12,898 bases of DNA. It comes from CAADGY01 sp900696665 (GTDB lineage: Bacteria; Acidobacteriota; Terriglobia; Bryobacterales; Bryobacteraceae). The notes under the pieces are model-generated. The model made no database searches. It had not been told where the DNA came from and saw only the letters and a program-made list of their open reading frames with translations. Of this stretch, positions 7,602 to 12,898 are shown piece by piece (the stretch's first letter is position 1; each line of letters begins with the position of its first letter). The stretch covers positions 1-12,898 of the forward strand of contig JAPSFM010000132.1 of assembly GCA_035063885.1 (NCBI GenBank), written 5' to 3'. The translations under genes were made by a program, and so were the position numbers.

Positions 7602-8484
7602 CCTTACACTCCTTTTGAACAGCAGGCAGCCATGCCTGAAACCAGGCGCGGAATTCTCCGGTCCGGCGTACATTTTCCGGGCCAAGCGGGACCGCTGGAG
7701 GACCGGCTTTCAAGCCCCGCGCCACGGCGGCTTCCCGAATGCCAACCGGTGATGGGAACGAATCGATCCATCCTAAGAGTTCATTAAGCCGGGCTTCCAG
7801 ACGAGCGGCGGCATCCGGCGCTCCTGCCGCGATGGCACGGTCCAGCGCCACCATCAACTCGGGCACGGCACACGCAACCTCCGAGATAGCGCCGGCGGCT
7901 CCCTTCGAGCGTGCGCCGGCATATGCGGCGTCGCATCCCGCAACACAGGGGAACCCGGCGTTTGAATCGAATGCACCCCAGTGCTCGCTTGCGTCGTGGA
8001 TGCCTGCGAACCGGCCGGTCGCGAGCAGCCGAGCAGCCGTCGCGGGATCGATTTCACTGGTGAAAGAAGGCACGTTCGAGAGATAAACCGGCGGGGACGC
8101 GCCGCACAGCTCCATGAATTCAAGATAAAACCGTTCGATCTCCGGTTGTTCGTAGCGGAAGAAATAGGGCGGCATCAGCAGCAGTCCGGCAACGCCGGCT
8201 CCGCTGATTTCCTGCGCGATAAAAACGGCGCCATCAAGAGTGGAATGCGAGCAATTTGCAAGTACCGGAAGGCGGCTTCGCTTTGTCGCCAGCGTGATTA
8301 CACGTACCCGTTCCTCGGGGTTAAAATGCACGAATTCACTCGCCGGGCTGAGCAATGCGATTCCATCCACACCGCTTTTGCCGAGATAATCCACGATTTC
8401 GAGCAGGGCCGCGAGATCGATCTCATGGCCACTCGCGCGCCGGGGAGTAACGGGAGCGGCGTAGATCCCCTGAAACGAGACCAT
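7594..8484 (-). CDS. DapA/NanA-family (DHDPS-like) protein lacking the Schiff-base lysine
   Basis: A 296-residue TIM-barrel protein of the dihydrodipicolinate synthase/N-acetylneuraminate lyase family. Family marks: GIYAAPVTP near the N-terminus, GVDGIALLSPASEF (counterpart of GTTGE, Glu50), NPEERVRVI, MPPYFFRY and NVPSFTSEI. The strand that normally carries the Schiff-base lysine (GIKD) reads GIHDAS, so His163 (codon CAC) replaces Lys. The catalytic Tyr of YNVP is replaced by Ser136 (LSNVP). Both positions match E. coli DapA numbering (161, 133) within a few residues. Class I aldolase chemistry should therefore be impossible; the protein may be a hydratase/dehydratase-like variant, a regulator, or inactive. 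ATG 8484 was chosen over an upstream TTG (8523) by family alignment; no Shine-Dalgarno is visible. First gene of the four-gene operon, divergent from the Tat-exported oxidoreductase. Confidence 0.9.
   Translation of the reverse strand: MVSFQGIYAAPVTPRRASGHEIDLAALLEIVDYLGKSGVDGIALLSPASEFVHFNPEERVRVITLATKRSRLPVLANCSHSTLDGAVFIAQEISGAGVAGLLLMPPYFFRYEQPEIERFYLEFMELCGASPPVYLSNVPSFTSEIDPATAARLLATGRFAGIHDASEHWGAFDSNAGFPCVAGCDAAYAGARSKGAAGAISEVACAVPELMVALDRAIAAGAPDAAARLEARLNELLGWIDSFPSPVGIREAAVARGLKAGPPAVPLGPENVRRTGEFRAWFQAWLPAVQKECKDV
7609..7614 (-). promoter_or_regulatory. Ribosome binding site of the esterase gene
   Basis: AAGGAG on the minus strand, 7 nt before ATG 7601, lies inside the last codons of the DapA-like gene. 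It fixes the esterase start at 7601 and shows that the gene is translated from its own site within the polycistronic message. Confidence 0.8.
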
Positions 8485-8526
8485 GTACCATTTGGGATAA
8501 CACTGTCTTGGATAGCTTATCAACTG
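8485..8526 (-). promoter_or_regulatory. Candidate promoter for the four-gene operon
   Basis: Reading on the minus strand, TTGATA (5 of 6 matches to the -35 consensus) is followed after 18 nt by TATCCC, a poor -10, and then 9 nt later by ATG 8484. If used, transcription would begin almost at the start codon, giving a leaderless message, consistent with the missing Shine-Dalgarno. The TTGATA overlaps an imperfect palindrome GATAGCTTATC. Only the -35 match is good, so this is a tentative call. Confidence 0.25.
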
Positions 8527-8535
8527 TAGCGCCGC

Positions 8536-8553
8536 CCTTCCCGAATGGGAAGG
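8536..8553. promoter_or_regulatory. Perfect inverted repeat in the divergent control region
   Basis: CCTTCCC (8536-8542) and GGGAAGG (8547-8553) are perfect inverted repeats around GAAT. No T-run follows on either strand, so an operator or 5'-leader hairpin is more likely than a terminator. It sits between the divergent DapA-like and Tat-exported oxidoreductase genes. Confidence 0.5.
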
Positions 8554-8589
8554 TCCCGGATCGAAGTTCGATATGCTGGTCGGGACCAG
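8552..8589. promoter_or_regulatory. Nested dyad symmetries, possible operator or leader structure
   Basis: GGTCCCG (8552-8558) pairs with CGGGACC (8581-8587). Inside them ATCGAA/TTCGAT form a perfect 13-bp dyad (8560-8572). CTGGTC-GG-GACCAG (8576-8589) forms another overlapping dyad. These could be operators for a dimeric regulator or an mRNA hairpin just upstream of the ribosome site at 8602. The symmetry is seen directly; the function is inferred. Confidence 0.5.
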
Positions 8590-8601
8590 AGCACTTCAGA
8601 C

Positions 8602-8608
8602 AAGGAGG
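8602..8608 (+). promoter_or_regulatory. Strong ribosome binding site of the Tat-exported oxidoreductase
   Basis: AAGGAGG with a 7-nt spacer to ATG 8616. It decides the start: an in-frame TTG at 8508 would place 36 residues before the Tat signal. Confidence 0.85.
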
Positions 8609-8615
8609 AAAATTT

Positions 8616-9806
8616 ATGGACATCTCACGCCGGCTCTTTGTCGCCGGATGCGCAGGAGCGGCTTCGGCCGGCGCACAGACCTCATCACCCCGGCCGGTCC
8701 GCATCGGCGTGGTCGGCGGCCGCTTCGGGTCCAGCTTTCAATGGCATTTGCAGCCGGACTGCAAAGTGGAAGCAGTGTGCGACATCAGGCCCGACCGGCT
8801 GCAACGCCTGTCGGAAGTCTACCGCTGTGGCGCCACCTTTACGAACTTCCGGGAAATGCTGGCAAAAGCCAAGCTGGACGCAGTGGGAGTATTTACACCC
8901 GCGCCGCTGCACGCCTGGATGGCCATGGAGAGCATGAAAGCGGGAAAACACGTGATCAGCGCGGTACCCGCTGGGATAACGGTAGAAGAACTGGAGCGAA
9001 TCCTTGAAACCGTTCGTTCCACCGGAATGCGCTACATGATGGCGGAGACCAGTTACTACCGGTCGGAGATCATGACGTGCATGGAGATGCAGCGCAGGGG
9101 TGAATTCGGCACGATTTTTTACTCCGAGGCCGAGTATCACCACGAAGGCCTGACTTCCCTCATGTTCGATAAGATCGGGAACCCCACATGGCGCTATGGC
9201 TTTCCACCCATGCTCTACCCGACACACTGTACCGGAATGGTAGTTCCCGTCACGGGTGAGCGTCTGACAAGCGTTCAGGCCGTTGGCTGGGGCGACGGTC
9301 ACGAAGTTCTACAAACGAACATGTACACGAACCCATTCTGGAATACAACGGGGTTCTTTCAGACATCCAAGGGCCACTCTTCACGCATCAGCGTCTTCTG
9401 GCACGTCGCGGCGGGTGGAACCGAACGCGCTCAATTCTACGGGGATCGCCTGTCGTACATCATGCAGAGGCCCGAGGGATCGCCGAATACATTAATCAAA
9501 ATATCGAAGGACGGCAAGACAGTGATCGACGCGAACGGATATCCCGAGGGCGACGTGAAAATCGAGGCGTTCAAGCAGCCGGATCACCTGGAAAAGTTGC
9601 CGCCTTCGATGCGCGTCAAGTCAGGCCACGGCAACTCGCACGCGTTCATCACGCACGAGTTCATCCGCGCCATCGTGGAAGACCGGCACCCGGCGGTGAA
9701 CATCTGGGAGGCGATAGCCTACACGCTGCCCGGTATTATCGCGCACCAGTCCGCCTTGCGCGGCGGTGAGCCGATGAAGATCCGTGATTACGGAACGCCG
9801 GCGTAG
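8616..9806 (+). CDS. Tat-exported Gfo/Idh/MocA-family oxidoreductase
   Basis: A 396-residue NAD(P)-dependent oxidoreductase-family protein. The N-terminus MDISRRLFVAGCAGAASAGAQ is a twin-arginine signal (SRRLF at 4-8 and a short hydrophobic stretch), so it is probably folded with cofactor in the cytoplasm and exported. The Rossmann domain begins RIGVVGGRFG at 29-38. The usual catalytic EKP motif after GKHV reads SAVP (115-118), so the lysine is lost. YPTHCTGMV at 201-209 occupies the position of the family histidine motif, with His204. The length suits the extended secreted group. Members act on sugars and sugar-like molecules, some with tightly bound NAD as hydrolytic or isomerising enzymes; which applies here is unknown. 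It is divergent from the four-gene operon and shares its control region. AAGGAGG upstream fixes the start. Confidence 0.92.
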   Translation: MDISRRLFVAGCAGAASAGAQTSSPRPVRIGVVGGRFGSSFQWHLQPDCKVEAVCDIRPDRLQRLSEVYRCGATFTNFREMLAKAKLDAVGVFTPAPLHAWMAMESMKAGKHVISAVPAGITVEELERILETVRSTGMRYMMAETSYYRSEIMTCMEMQRRGEFGTIFYSEAEYHHEGLTSLMFDKIGNPTWRYGFPPMLYPTHCTGMVVPVTGERLTSVQAVGWGDGHEVLQTNMYTNPFWNTTGFFQTSKGHSSRISVFWHVAAGGTERAQFYGDRLSYIMQRPEGSPNTLIKISKDGKTVIDANGYPEGDVKIEAFKQPDHLEKLPPSMRVKSGHGNSHAFITHEFIRAIVEDRHPAVNIWEAIAYTLPGIIAHQSALRGGEPMKIRDYGTPA

Positions 9807-9822
9807 GATTATTGCTTCTCGG

Positions 9823-9846
9823 AGCCGCTACCGCGAGGAAGCGGTT
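9823..9846. terminator. Hairpin between convergent genes, possible bidirectional terminator
   Basis: AGCCGCT (9823-9829) pairs with AGCGGTT (9840-9846), seven pairs including one G-U, around a 10-nt loop, with the AT-rich ATTACTA following on the + strand. It occupies the 44 bp between the stops of the two Gfo/Idh/MocA genes, where a terminator is expected. There is no long T-run, so its strength is uncertain. Confidence 0.4.
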
Positions 9847-9850
9847 ATTA

Positions 9851-11086
9851 CTATGCCAGCGCGACCGCCGGCTCGCCTTCGTACTGTATGCGTACTTCCC
9901 GGCCGCCGTTCAGAATGGACAGGCGGCCTGCCTCGATCACCAGTTCGTTGTAGCGGCTGTTGGCGGGTGTGGCCATCACGCCTTCCTCATCGAACTGCCG
10001 CAGCATTTGCCGGCGCTCTTCCAGAGTGCCCGCTTGGGATTCGAGGCGCACGGCAGCCCGGATAATGAAATCGACCGAACGATATCCATAACCCACCGGC
10101 ACCAGCCCGCCTCCGCCCAGATCGACATACTGGAAATAGTCGGGACTCGGTTCAGCGTAGACCGTGGCGCCCGGACCTTCCGGCGGACGTACGTAGCTAT
10201 ATTCGAGCCCGCGGTATTGATCCGAGTGAGCCAGCAACCCGCCCTTCTGTTGGCCGGAGCAATACAGCACCATGCCCTGTGTGTTGGAGCCGGGAGCGTC
10301 GTCCGGGAATCCCAGCGCGTTCTGCACATTCAGACTGGCGCCGTTGTTCCACAGCACCCGCGCGTCTGTCCACAGGAATCCTTCGTTTCCGTTTGGATAG
10401 CGGTCCTTAATGCCATATACACTGACCGAAACAGGAAGCAATCCGGTGATGAAGTGCACCAAATCGACGTAATGACAGCCGATGTAAGTGAACGCATCGG
10501 AGTTCTCGACGGTACACCAGTTCTGAAAATTCGAATGGCGGTAATACCACTTTTCCAGCAGGCACGCTGTGCCGAGCCGGAATTCACCGAACCAACCCTC
10601 GCGATAACGGCGGCGGGCCATCAGGCTGCGGTCGTCAAATCGCTTGTGATACTCGATTCCCACCAGCAGGCCGCGGCGCGACGCTTCCTGCTCGATTTCG
10701 GCCGCCTCCGCCGCGGTCAGCACCAGCGGTTTCACCGTCAGGACATGCTGGTCGTGCCGGAGCGCCTCCATGATGACGGCATAGTGCAACTGGTCCGGCA
10801 CGGCTACAGCTACAATGTTTCGCGGCGGAAGGCCGGCGATGACCTGCTTGTAGAGATCCAGGTAAACTCCGGTATCGGAGAGGTTGGGGAACGGCCGGAA
10901 CGACTGGCCCGGAAAAGCCTTGCTGATGTTTTCCGAATCCAGCAGAGACTTGAGAAATCTCGCTTCCGTCGCGCAGACACTGATTTCTCCAATCACGCCC
11001 TGACGCTGTAGCTGATAAAGAGACGGCAGAATCTGATCGTGCGCGATCATACCTCCACCGATGAGAGCGGCCTGGAGCGGAGCCAT
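9851..11086 (-). CDS. Cytoplasmic Gfo/Idh/MocA-family oxidoreductase
   Basis: A 411-residue NAD(P)-dependent dehydrogenase-family protein without a signal peptide. The Rossmann motif is ALIGGGMIAHDQ at 7-18. The catalytic EKP counterpart is TVKPL with Lys119 retained, followed by a GIEYHKRFDD segment (143-152). GCHYVDLVHF at 203-212 holds the expected His205 and Asp208 of the GxHxxD motif. It thus looks like a working sugar, inositol or amino-sugar dehydrogenase, in contrast to the exported paralogue downstream. The ATG at 11086 shares its A with the TGA of the aminotransferase (TGATG), and AGGAGG lies 10 nt upstream, so the two are translationally coupled. Pairing with a class III aminotransferase suggests oxidation of an alcohol to a carbonyl followed by amination, or the reverse; this is inference. 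Confidence 0.92.
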   Translation of the reverse strand: MAPLQAALIGGGMIAHDQILPSLYQLQRQGVIGEISVCATEARFLKSLLDSENISKAFPGQSFRPFPNLSDTGVYLDLYKQVIAGLPPRNIVAVAVPDQLHYAVIMEALRHDQHVLTVKPLVLTAAEAAEIEQEASRRGLLVGIEYHKRFDDRSLMARRRYREGWFGEFRLGTACLLEKWYYRHSNFQNWCTVENSDAFTYIGCHYVDLVHFITGLLPVSVSVYGIKDRYPNGNEGFLWTDARVLWNNGASLNVQNALGFPDDAPGSNTQGMVLYCSGQQKGGLLAHSDQYRGLEYSYVRPPEGPGATVYAEPSPDYFQYVDLGGGGLVPVGYGYRSVDFIIRAAVRLESQAGTLEERRQMLRQFDEEGVMATPANSRYNELVIEAGRLSILNGGREVRIQYEGEPAVALA

Positions 11087-12474
11087 CAGACGGCGGCCTC
11101 CTGCTTGCGCGCGGCCAGCGCTTCGGAGAACGCTTCGCTAAATGCCTCGGCGCTCTCCCGGATGGCCTCTTCGGTGATGACCAGCGGCGGGCAGATTTTC
11201 ACTGTGCCCCCACCGAACCCGACAGGTGAGAACATGAGAACACCCTTGGTGATGGACCGCTCGACAATGTCCCACGCAAGGTCGCCATCGGGCTCCTTTG
11301 TACCCGGTTTTACGCAACTCAGTCCCGCGACCAACCCCTTTCCATCCACACACCCGATCTCGGGATGTTTGGCCTTTAGATCGTTCAGCAGTGAGAGAAG
11401 CAGCGCGCCCTGCTTCCTCGCATTCTCAGCCAGGTTCTCTTTTTCGACGATTTCAATGGAGGCCAGTGCGGCGGCGCAGCAAACGGGATTTCCGGTGTGC
11501 GTGGAGGTCATACTGCCCGGCGGGTGCAAATCCATGATGTCCGGCCTTCCCGCCACCGCTGAGATGGGCAGCGAACTGGAAATGCCCTTGCCGAAGGTGG
11601 CCAGGTCCGGCACGATTCCATAGTGCTCAAAGCCCCACATGGTTCCGGTGCGCCCGAAGCCCGCCTGTACTTCATCGCAGACCAACAGCGCTCCGTTGAC
11701 GTCGCACCACTTCCGGAGCCGTTTCATATATTCGGGCGGAGCGAACGAAGCACTGCCACCCTGATACGTTTCGAGGACGACACCGGCCACGTCCACTGGT
11801 TTGATGCCTGTCTTGGAAAGGCATTCTTCGAAAAATTCGAAAGACGTGTTCCCGGTGCGGAAGCCGTCGGGGAAAGGAATCTGAACGAAGCCGGGATCGA
11901 GGTTTACGATCCAATCCTTCAGCGCGGGAATGCCGCCGGCCTGCTGCGAGCCGAGGGTCCGTCCGTGGAAGGCCTTGTCGTAGGAAACGATGACGTTCTT
12001 CGAACGTCCGCCAACTTTGATTCCATTCGTGCGGCAGAGCTTGATGGCACATTCCACCGCTTCCGATCCGGTGGTGAGCAGAAACACCTTTTTCAATGGC
12101 TCCGGCAAAAGCGATGCGATCTTTTCCACCAGGCGCGCGCGGATTTCGCTAGGAAAGCAGTAGTTCGTCAAAAGCTTCGAGGCAGCCTGCCCCGACACGG
12201 CTTCGATAATCTCCCGGCGTCCGTGTCCGGCGTTCGTGATCAAAACGCCCGACGACCAATCAATCCAGCAGTTCCCATACGCATCGAACACCTGAAATCC
12301 TTCGGCGCGGTCCCACACGATGGGCGGCTGGCCTCGCATCGCTACCGGCTCATACCGGTGCAGTTTCTCAAGCACCGGAACTGATGCGGGCGCCGGCAAC
12401 TCGGTCACAATTCGCCTTAGGGCGGTCTCTATTCTGGGGACCCTGCGCGGGGTCAGCTCGTATTCTCTTGCCAT
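11086..12474 (-). CDS. Class III PLP-dependent aminotransferase (AcOAT/GABA-AT group)
   Basis: A 462-residue class III (omega) aminotransferase, which moves amino groups between an amine or omega-amino acid and a keto acid with PLP. TTGSEAVECAIKL (about 134-146) binds the PLP phosphate. FHGRTLGS follows near 169. CDEVQAGFGRTG carries the PLP-nitrogen Asp267, and TFGKGISSSLPISAV carries the PLP lysine Lys296. The C-terminal GVLMFSPVGFGGGTVKICPPL is typical. About 30 N-terminal residues precede the usual family start. ATG at 12474 was preferred over an in-frame GTG at 12492; neither has a good Shine-Dalgarno. It is the first gene of a pair with the cytoplasmic Gfo/Idh/MocA gene. It is not in an arginine or GABA gene context, so I give no symbol; substrates are unknown. 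Confidence 0.93.
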   Translation of the reverse strand: MAREYELTPRRVPRIETALRRIVTELPAPASVPVLEKLHRYEPVAMRGQPPIVWDRAEGFQVFDAYGNCWIDWSSGVLITNAGHGRREIIEAVSGQAASKLLTNYCFPSEIRARLVEKIASLLPEPLKKVFLLTTGSEAVECAIKLCRTNGIKVGGRSKNVIVSYDKAFHGRTLGSQQAGGIPALKDWIVNLDPGFVQIPFPDGFRTGNTSFEFFEECLSKTGIKPVDVAGVVLETYQGGSASFAPPEYMKRLRKWCDVNGALLVCDEVQAGFGRTGTMWGFEHYGIVPDLATFGKGISSSLPISAVAGRPDIMDLHPPGSMTSTHTGNPVCCAAALASIEIVEKENLAENARKQGALLLSLLNDLKAKHPEIGCVDGKGLVAGLSCVKPGTKEPDGDLAWDIVERSITKGVLMFSPVGFGGGTVKICPPLVITEEAIRESAEAFSEAFSEALAARKQEAAV

Positions 12475-12506
12475 TTCTTGCAATTGTCCCACAAGCTTCA
12501 GGCGCG

Positions 12507-12519
12507 TAGGTATTTTTTA
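12507..12519. promoter_or_regulatory. AT-rich dyad upstream of the aminotransferase
   Basis: GGTA and TACC flank a run of T in an otherwise GC-rich spacer, about 33-45 bp before the aminotransferase ATG. It may belong to the promoter or be an operator. No convincing -35/-10 pair was found around it. Confidence 0.25.
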
Positions 12520-12561
12520 CCGGAGTGCGGCCCGGAATCACATCGATTTTTCAAAGAGATC

Positions 12562-12607
12562 CGGCTGGAAGCCGAAATGCCGCACCAACCTCCGCCATAG
12601 CGGAGGT
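12562..12607. promoter_or_regulatory. Two perfect hairpins in the divergent spacer before glgX
   Basis: CGGCT-GGA-AGCCG (12562-12574) and ACCTCCGC-CATA-GCGGAGGT (12588-12607) are perfect inverted repeats with 5- and 8-bp stems. The second contains GGAGG in its right arm. No U-tract follows on either strand, so these are more likely operators or leader structures than terminators. They lie in the 219 bp between the aminotransferase and glgX starts. Confidence 0.45.
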
Positions 12608-12657
12608 CTTGCGCGAGCGTTTCAACGCAACAGAAACAATTTCATGGCCACCCTATG

Positions 12658-12675
12658 GCGCCCATGCAAGGGCGC
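12658..12675 (+). promoter_or_regulatory. Hairpin just upstream of the glgX start
   Basis: GCGCCC (12658-12663) and GGGCGC (12670-12675) form a perfect 6-bp stem with loop ATGCAA, ending 18 nt before ATG 12694. If transcribed it would sit in the 5' leader of glgX, which lacks a Shine-Dalgarno sequence. Confidence 0.4.
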
Positions 12676-12693
12676 AGATTATCATCCAACAAT

Positions 12694-12898
12694 ATGTCTG
12701 ACTCCGATAAGAACCAGCGGTTGCCGCGGACGGTGCTGCCGGGAAGACCTTATCCGTTAGGCGCCACCTGGGACGGCGCGGGCACCAACTTCGCGTTGTA
12801 TTCCCATAGCGGTACCGCCGTCGATCTCTGCCTGTTCGACGAGCAAGGCCATGAGGAGCGAATCCCGCTTCAGGAACAGACGAACTTCGTCTGGCACT
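12694..12898 (+). CDS. glgX: Glycogen debranching enzyme GlgX/isoamylase type, N-terminal part
   Basis: The first 68 codons of a gene cut by the window end. After a short polar start (MSDSDKNQRL) comes LPGRPYPLGATWDGAGTNFA, followed by LYSHSGTAVDLCLFDEQG. These are the classic opening of the N-terminal carbohydrate-binding (CBM48) domain of GlgX/TreX debranching enzymes, which hydrolyse alpha-1,6 branches of glycogen or limit dextrins. The GH13 catalytic domain lies outside the window, so activity cannot be checked. ATG 12694 suits the family start, although no Shine-Dalgarno precedes it. It is divergent from the aminotransferase. GlgX versus TreX within the same family cannot be separated here; trehalose-synthesis neighbours downstream would favour TreX. 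Confidence 0.88.
   Translation, partial: MSDSDKNQRLPRTVLPGRPYPLGATWDGAGTNFALYSHSGTAVDLCLFDEQGHEERIPLQEQTNFVWH

Noticed and set aside
8508..8615. N-terminal extension of the Tat-exported oxidoreductase from TTG 8508
   Set aside because: AAGGAGG and the Tat signal place the start at 8616; the extension would cover the dyad region.
9812..11011. 399-codon open frame on + antisense to the cytoplasmic Gfo/Idh/MocA gene
   Set aside because: The minus-strand frame has all family motifs; the antisense frame shows no family pattern and is open because of GC-rich codon bias.
11623..12384. 253-codon open frame on + antisense to the aminotransferase
   Set aside because: Shadow of the class III aminotransferase; no recognisable motifs and no ribosome site.
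1..12898. CRISPR arrays, tRNA/rRNA genes, insertion sequences, attachment sites
   Set aside because: No regularly spaced repeats, tRNA-like cloverleaf, transposase motifs or long terminal repeats were recognised on either strand.

Overview
The window is about 12.9 kb of GC-rich, densely packed bacterial DNA with short gaps, many 1-8 nt gene overlaps, and no RNA genes, CRISPR or insertion sequences that I can see. The gene mix points to a soil-type heterotroph: a Tat-exported Gfo/Idh/MocA oxidoreductase, a secreted two-domain esterase, a secreted nucleoside hydrolase, a SixA phosphatase and a GlgX-type debranching enzyme. Acidobacteriota of the Solibacter/Bryobacter type would fit, but this is inferred from gene content alone.

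Layout. (1) Positions 1-80 hold the 3' end of an unidentified + strand gene. (2) On the minus strand, an O-antigen ligase/Wzy-like membrane protein (900-2132) is translationally coupled to an SDR oxidoreductase (185-907). (3) Divergently on +, a SixA-type phosphohistidine phosphatase (2177-2671) is followed by a second, DltE-like SDR (2692-3483). (4) Positions 3488-8484 form a four-gene minus-strand operon whose genes overlap at every junction. Transcription order is a DapA/NanA-fold protein, a secreted esterase, a group II PLP decarboxylase and a secreted nucleoside hydrolase. (5) Divergent from this operon is a Tat-exported Gfo/Idh/MocA protein (8616-9806); the 131 bp between them is packed with dyad symmetries. 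(6) Convergent with that gene is a minus-strand pair, a class III aminotransferase (11086-12474) and a cytoplasmic Gfo/Idh/MocA oxidoreductase (9851-11086), joined by a TGATG stop/start. (7) A 219 bp hairpin-rich divergent spacer leads to the start of glgX (12694 onward, cut by the window end).

The most notable region is 3488-12474. It combines PLP-dependent amine chemistry (decarboxylase, aminotransferase), two Gfo/Idh/MocA oxidoreductases in different compartments, a DapA-fold enzyme lacking both the Schiff-base lysine (His instead) and the catalytic tyrosine (Ser instead), and two exported hydrolases. I read it as a candidate uncharacterised pathway that processes a sugar-, nucleoside- or amine-containing compound partly outside the cytoplasm. 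Its substrate cannot be read from the sequence. The individual family assignments are firm; the pathway idea is inference.

A second pattern is that first genes of transcription units (2132, 2177, 8484, 12474, 12694) lack a recognisable Shine-Dalgarno sequence, while most internal genes and the Tat-exported gene have one. This suggests that some operons start with leaderless or SD-independent messages.
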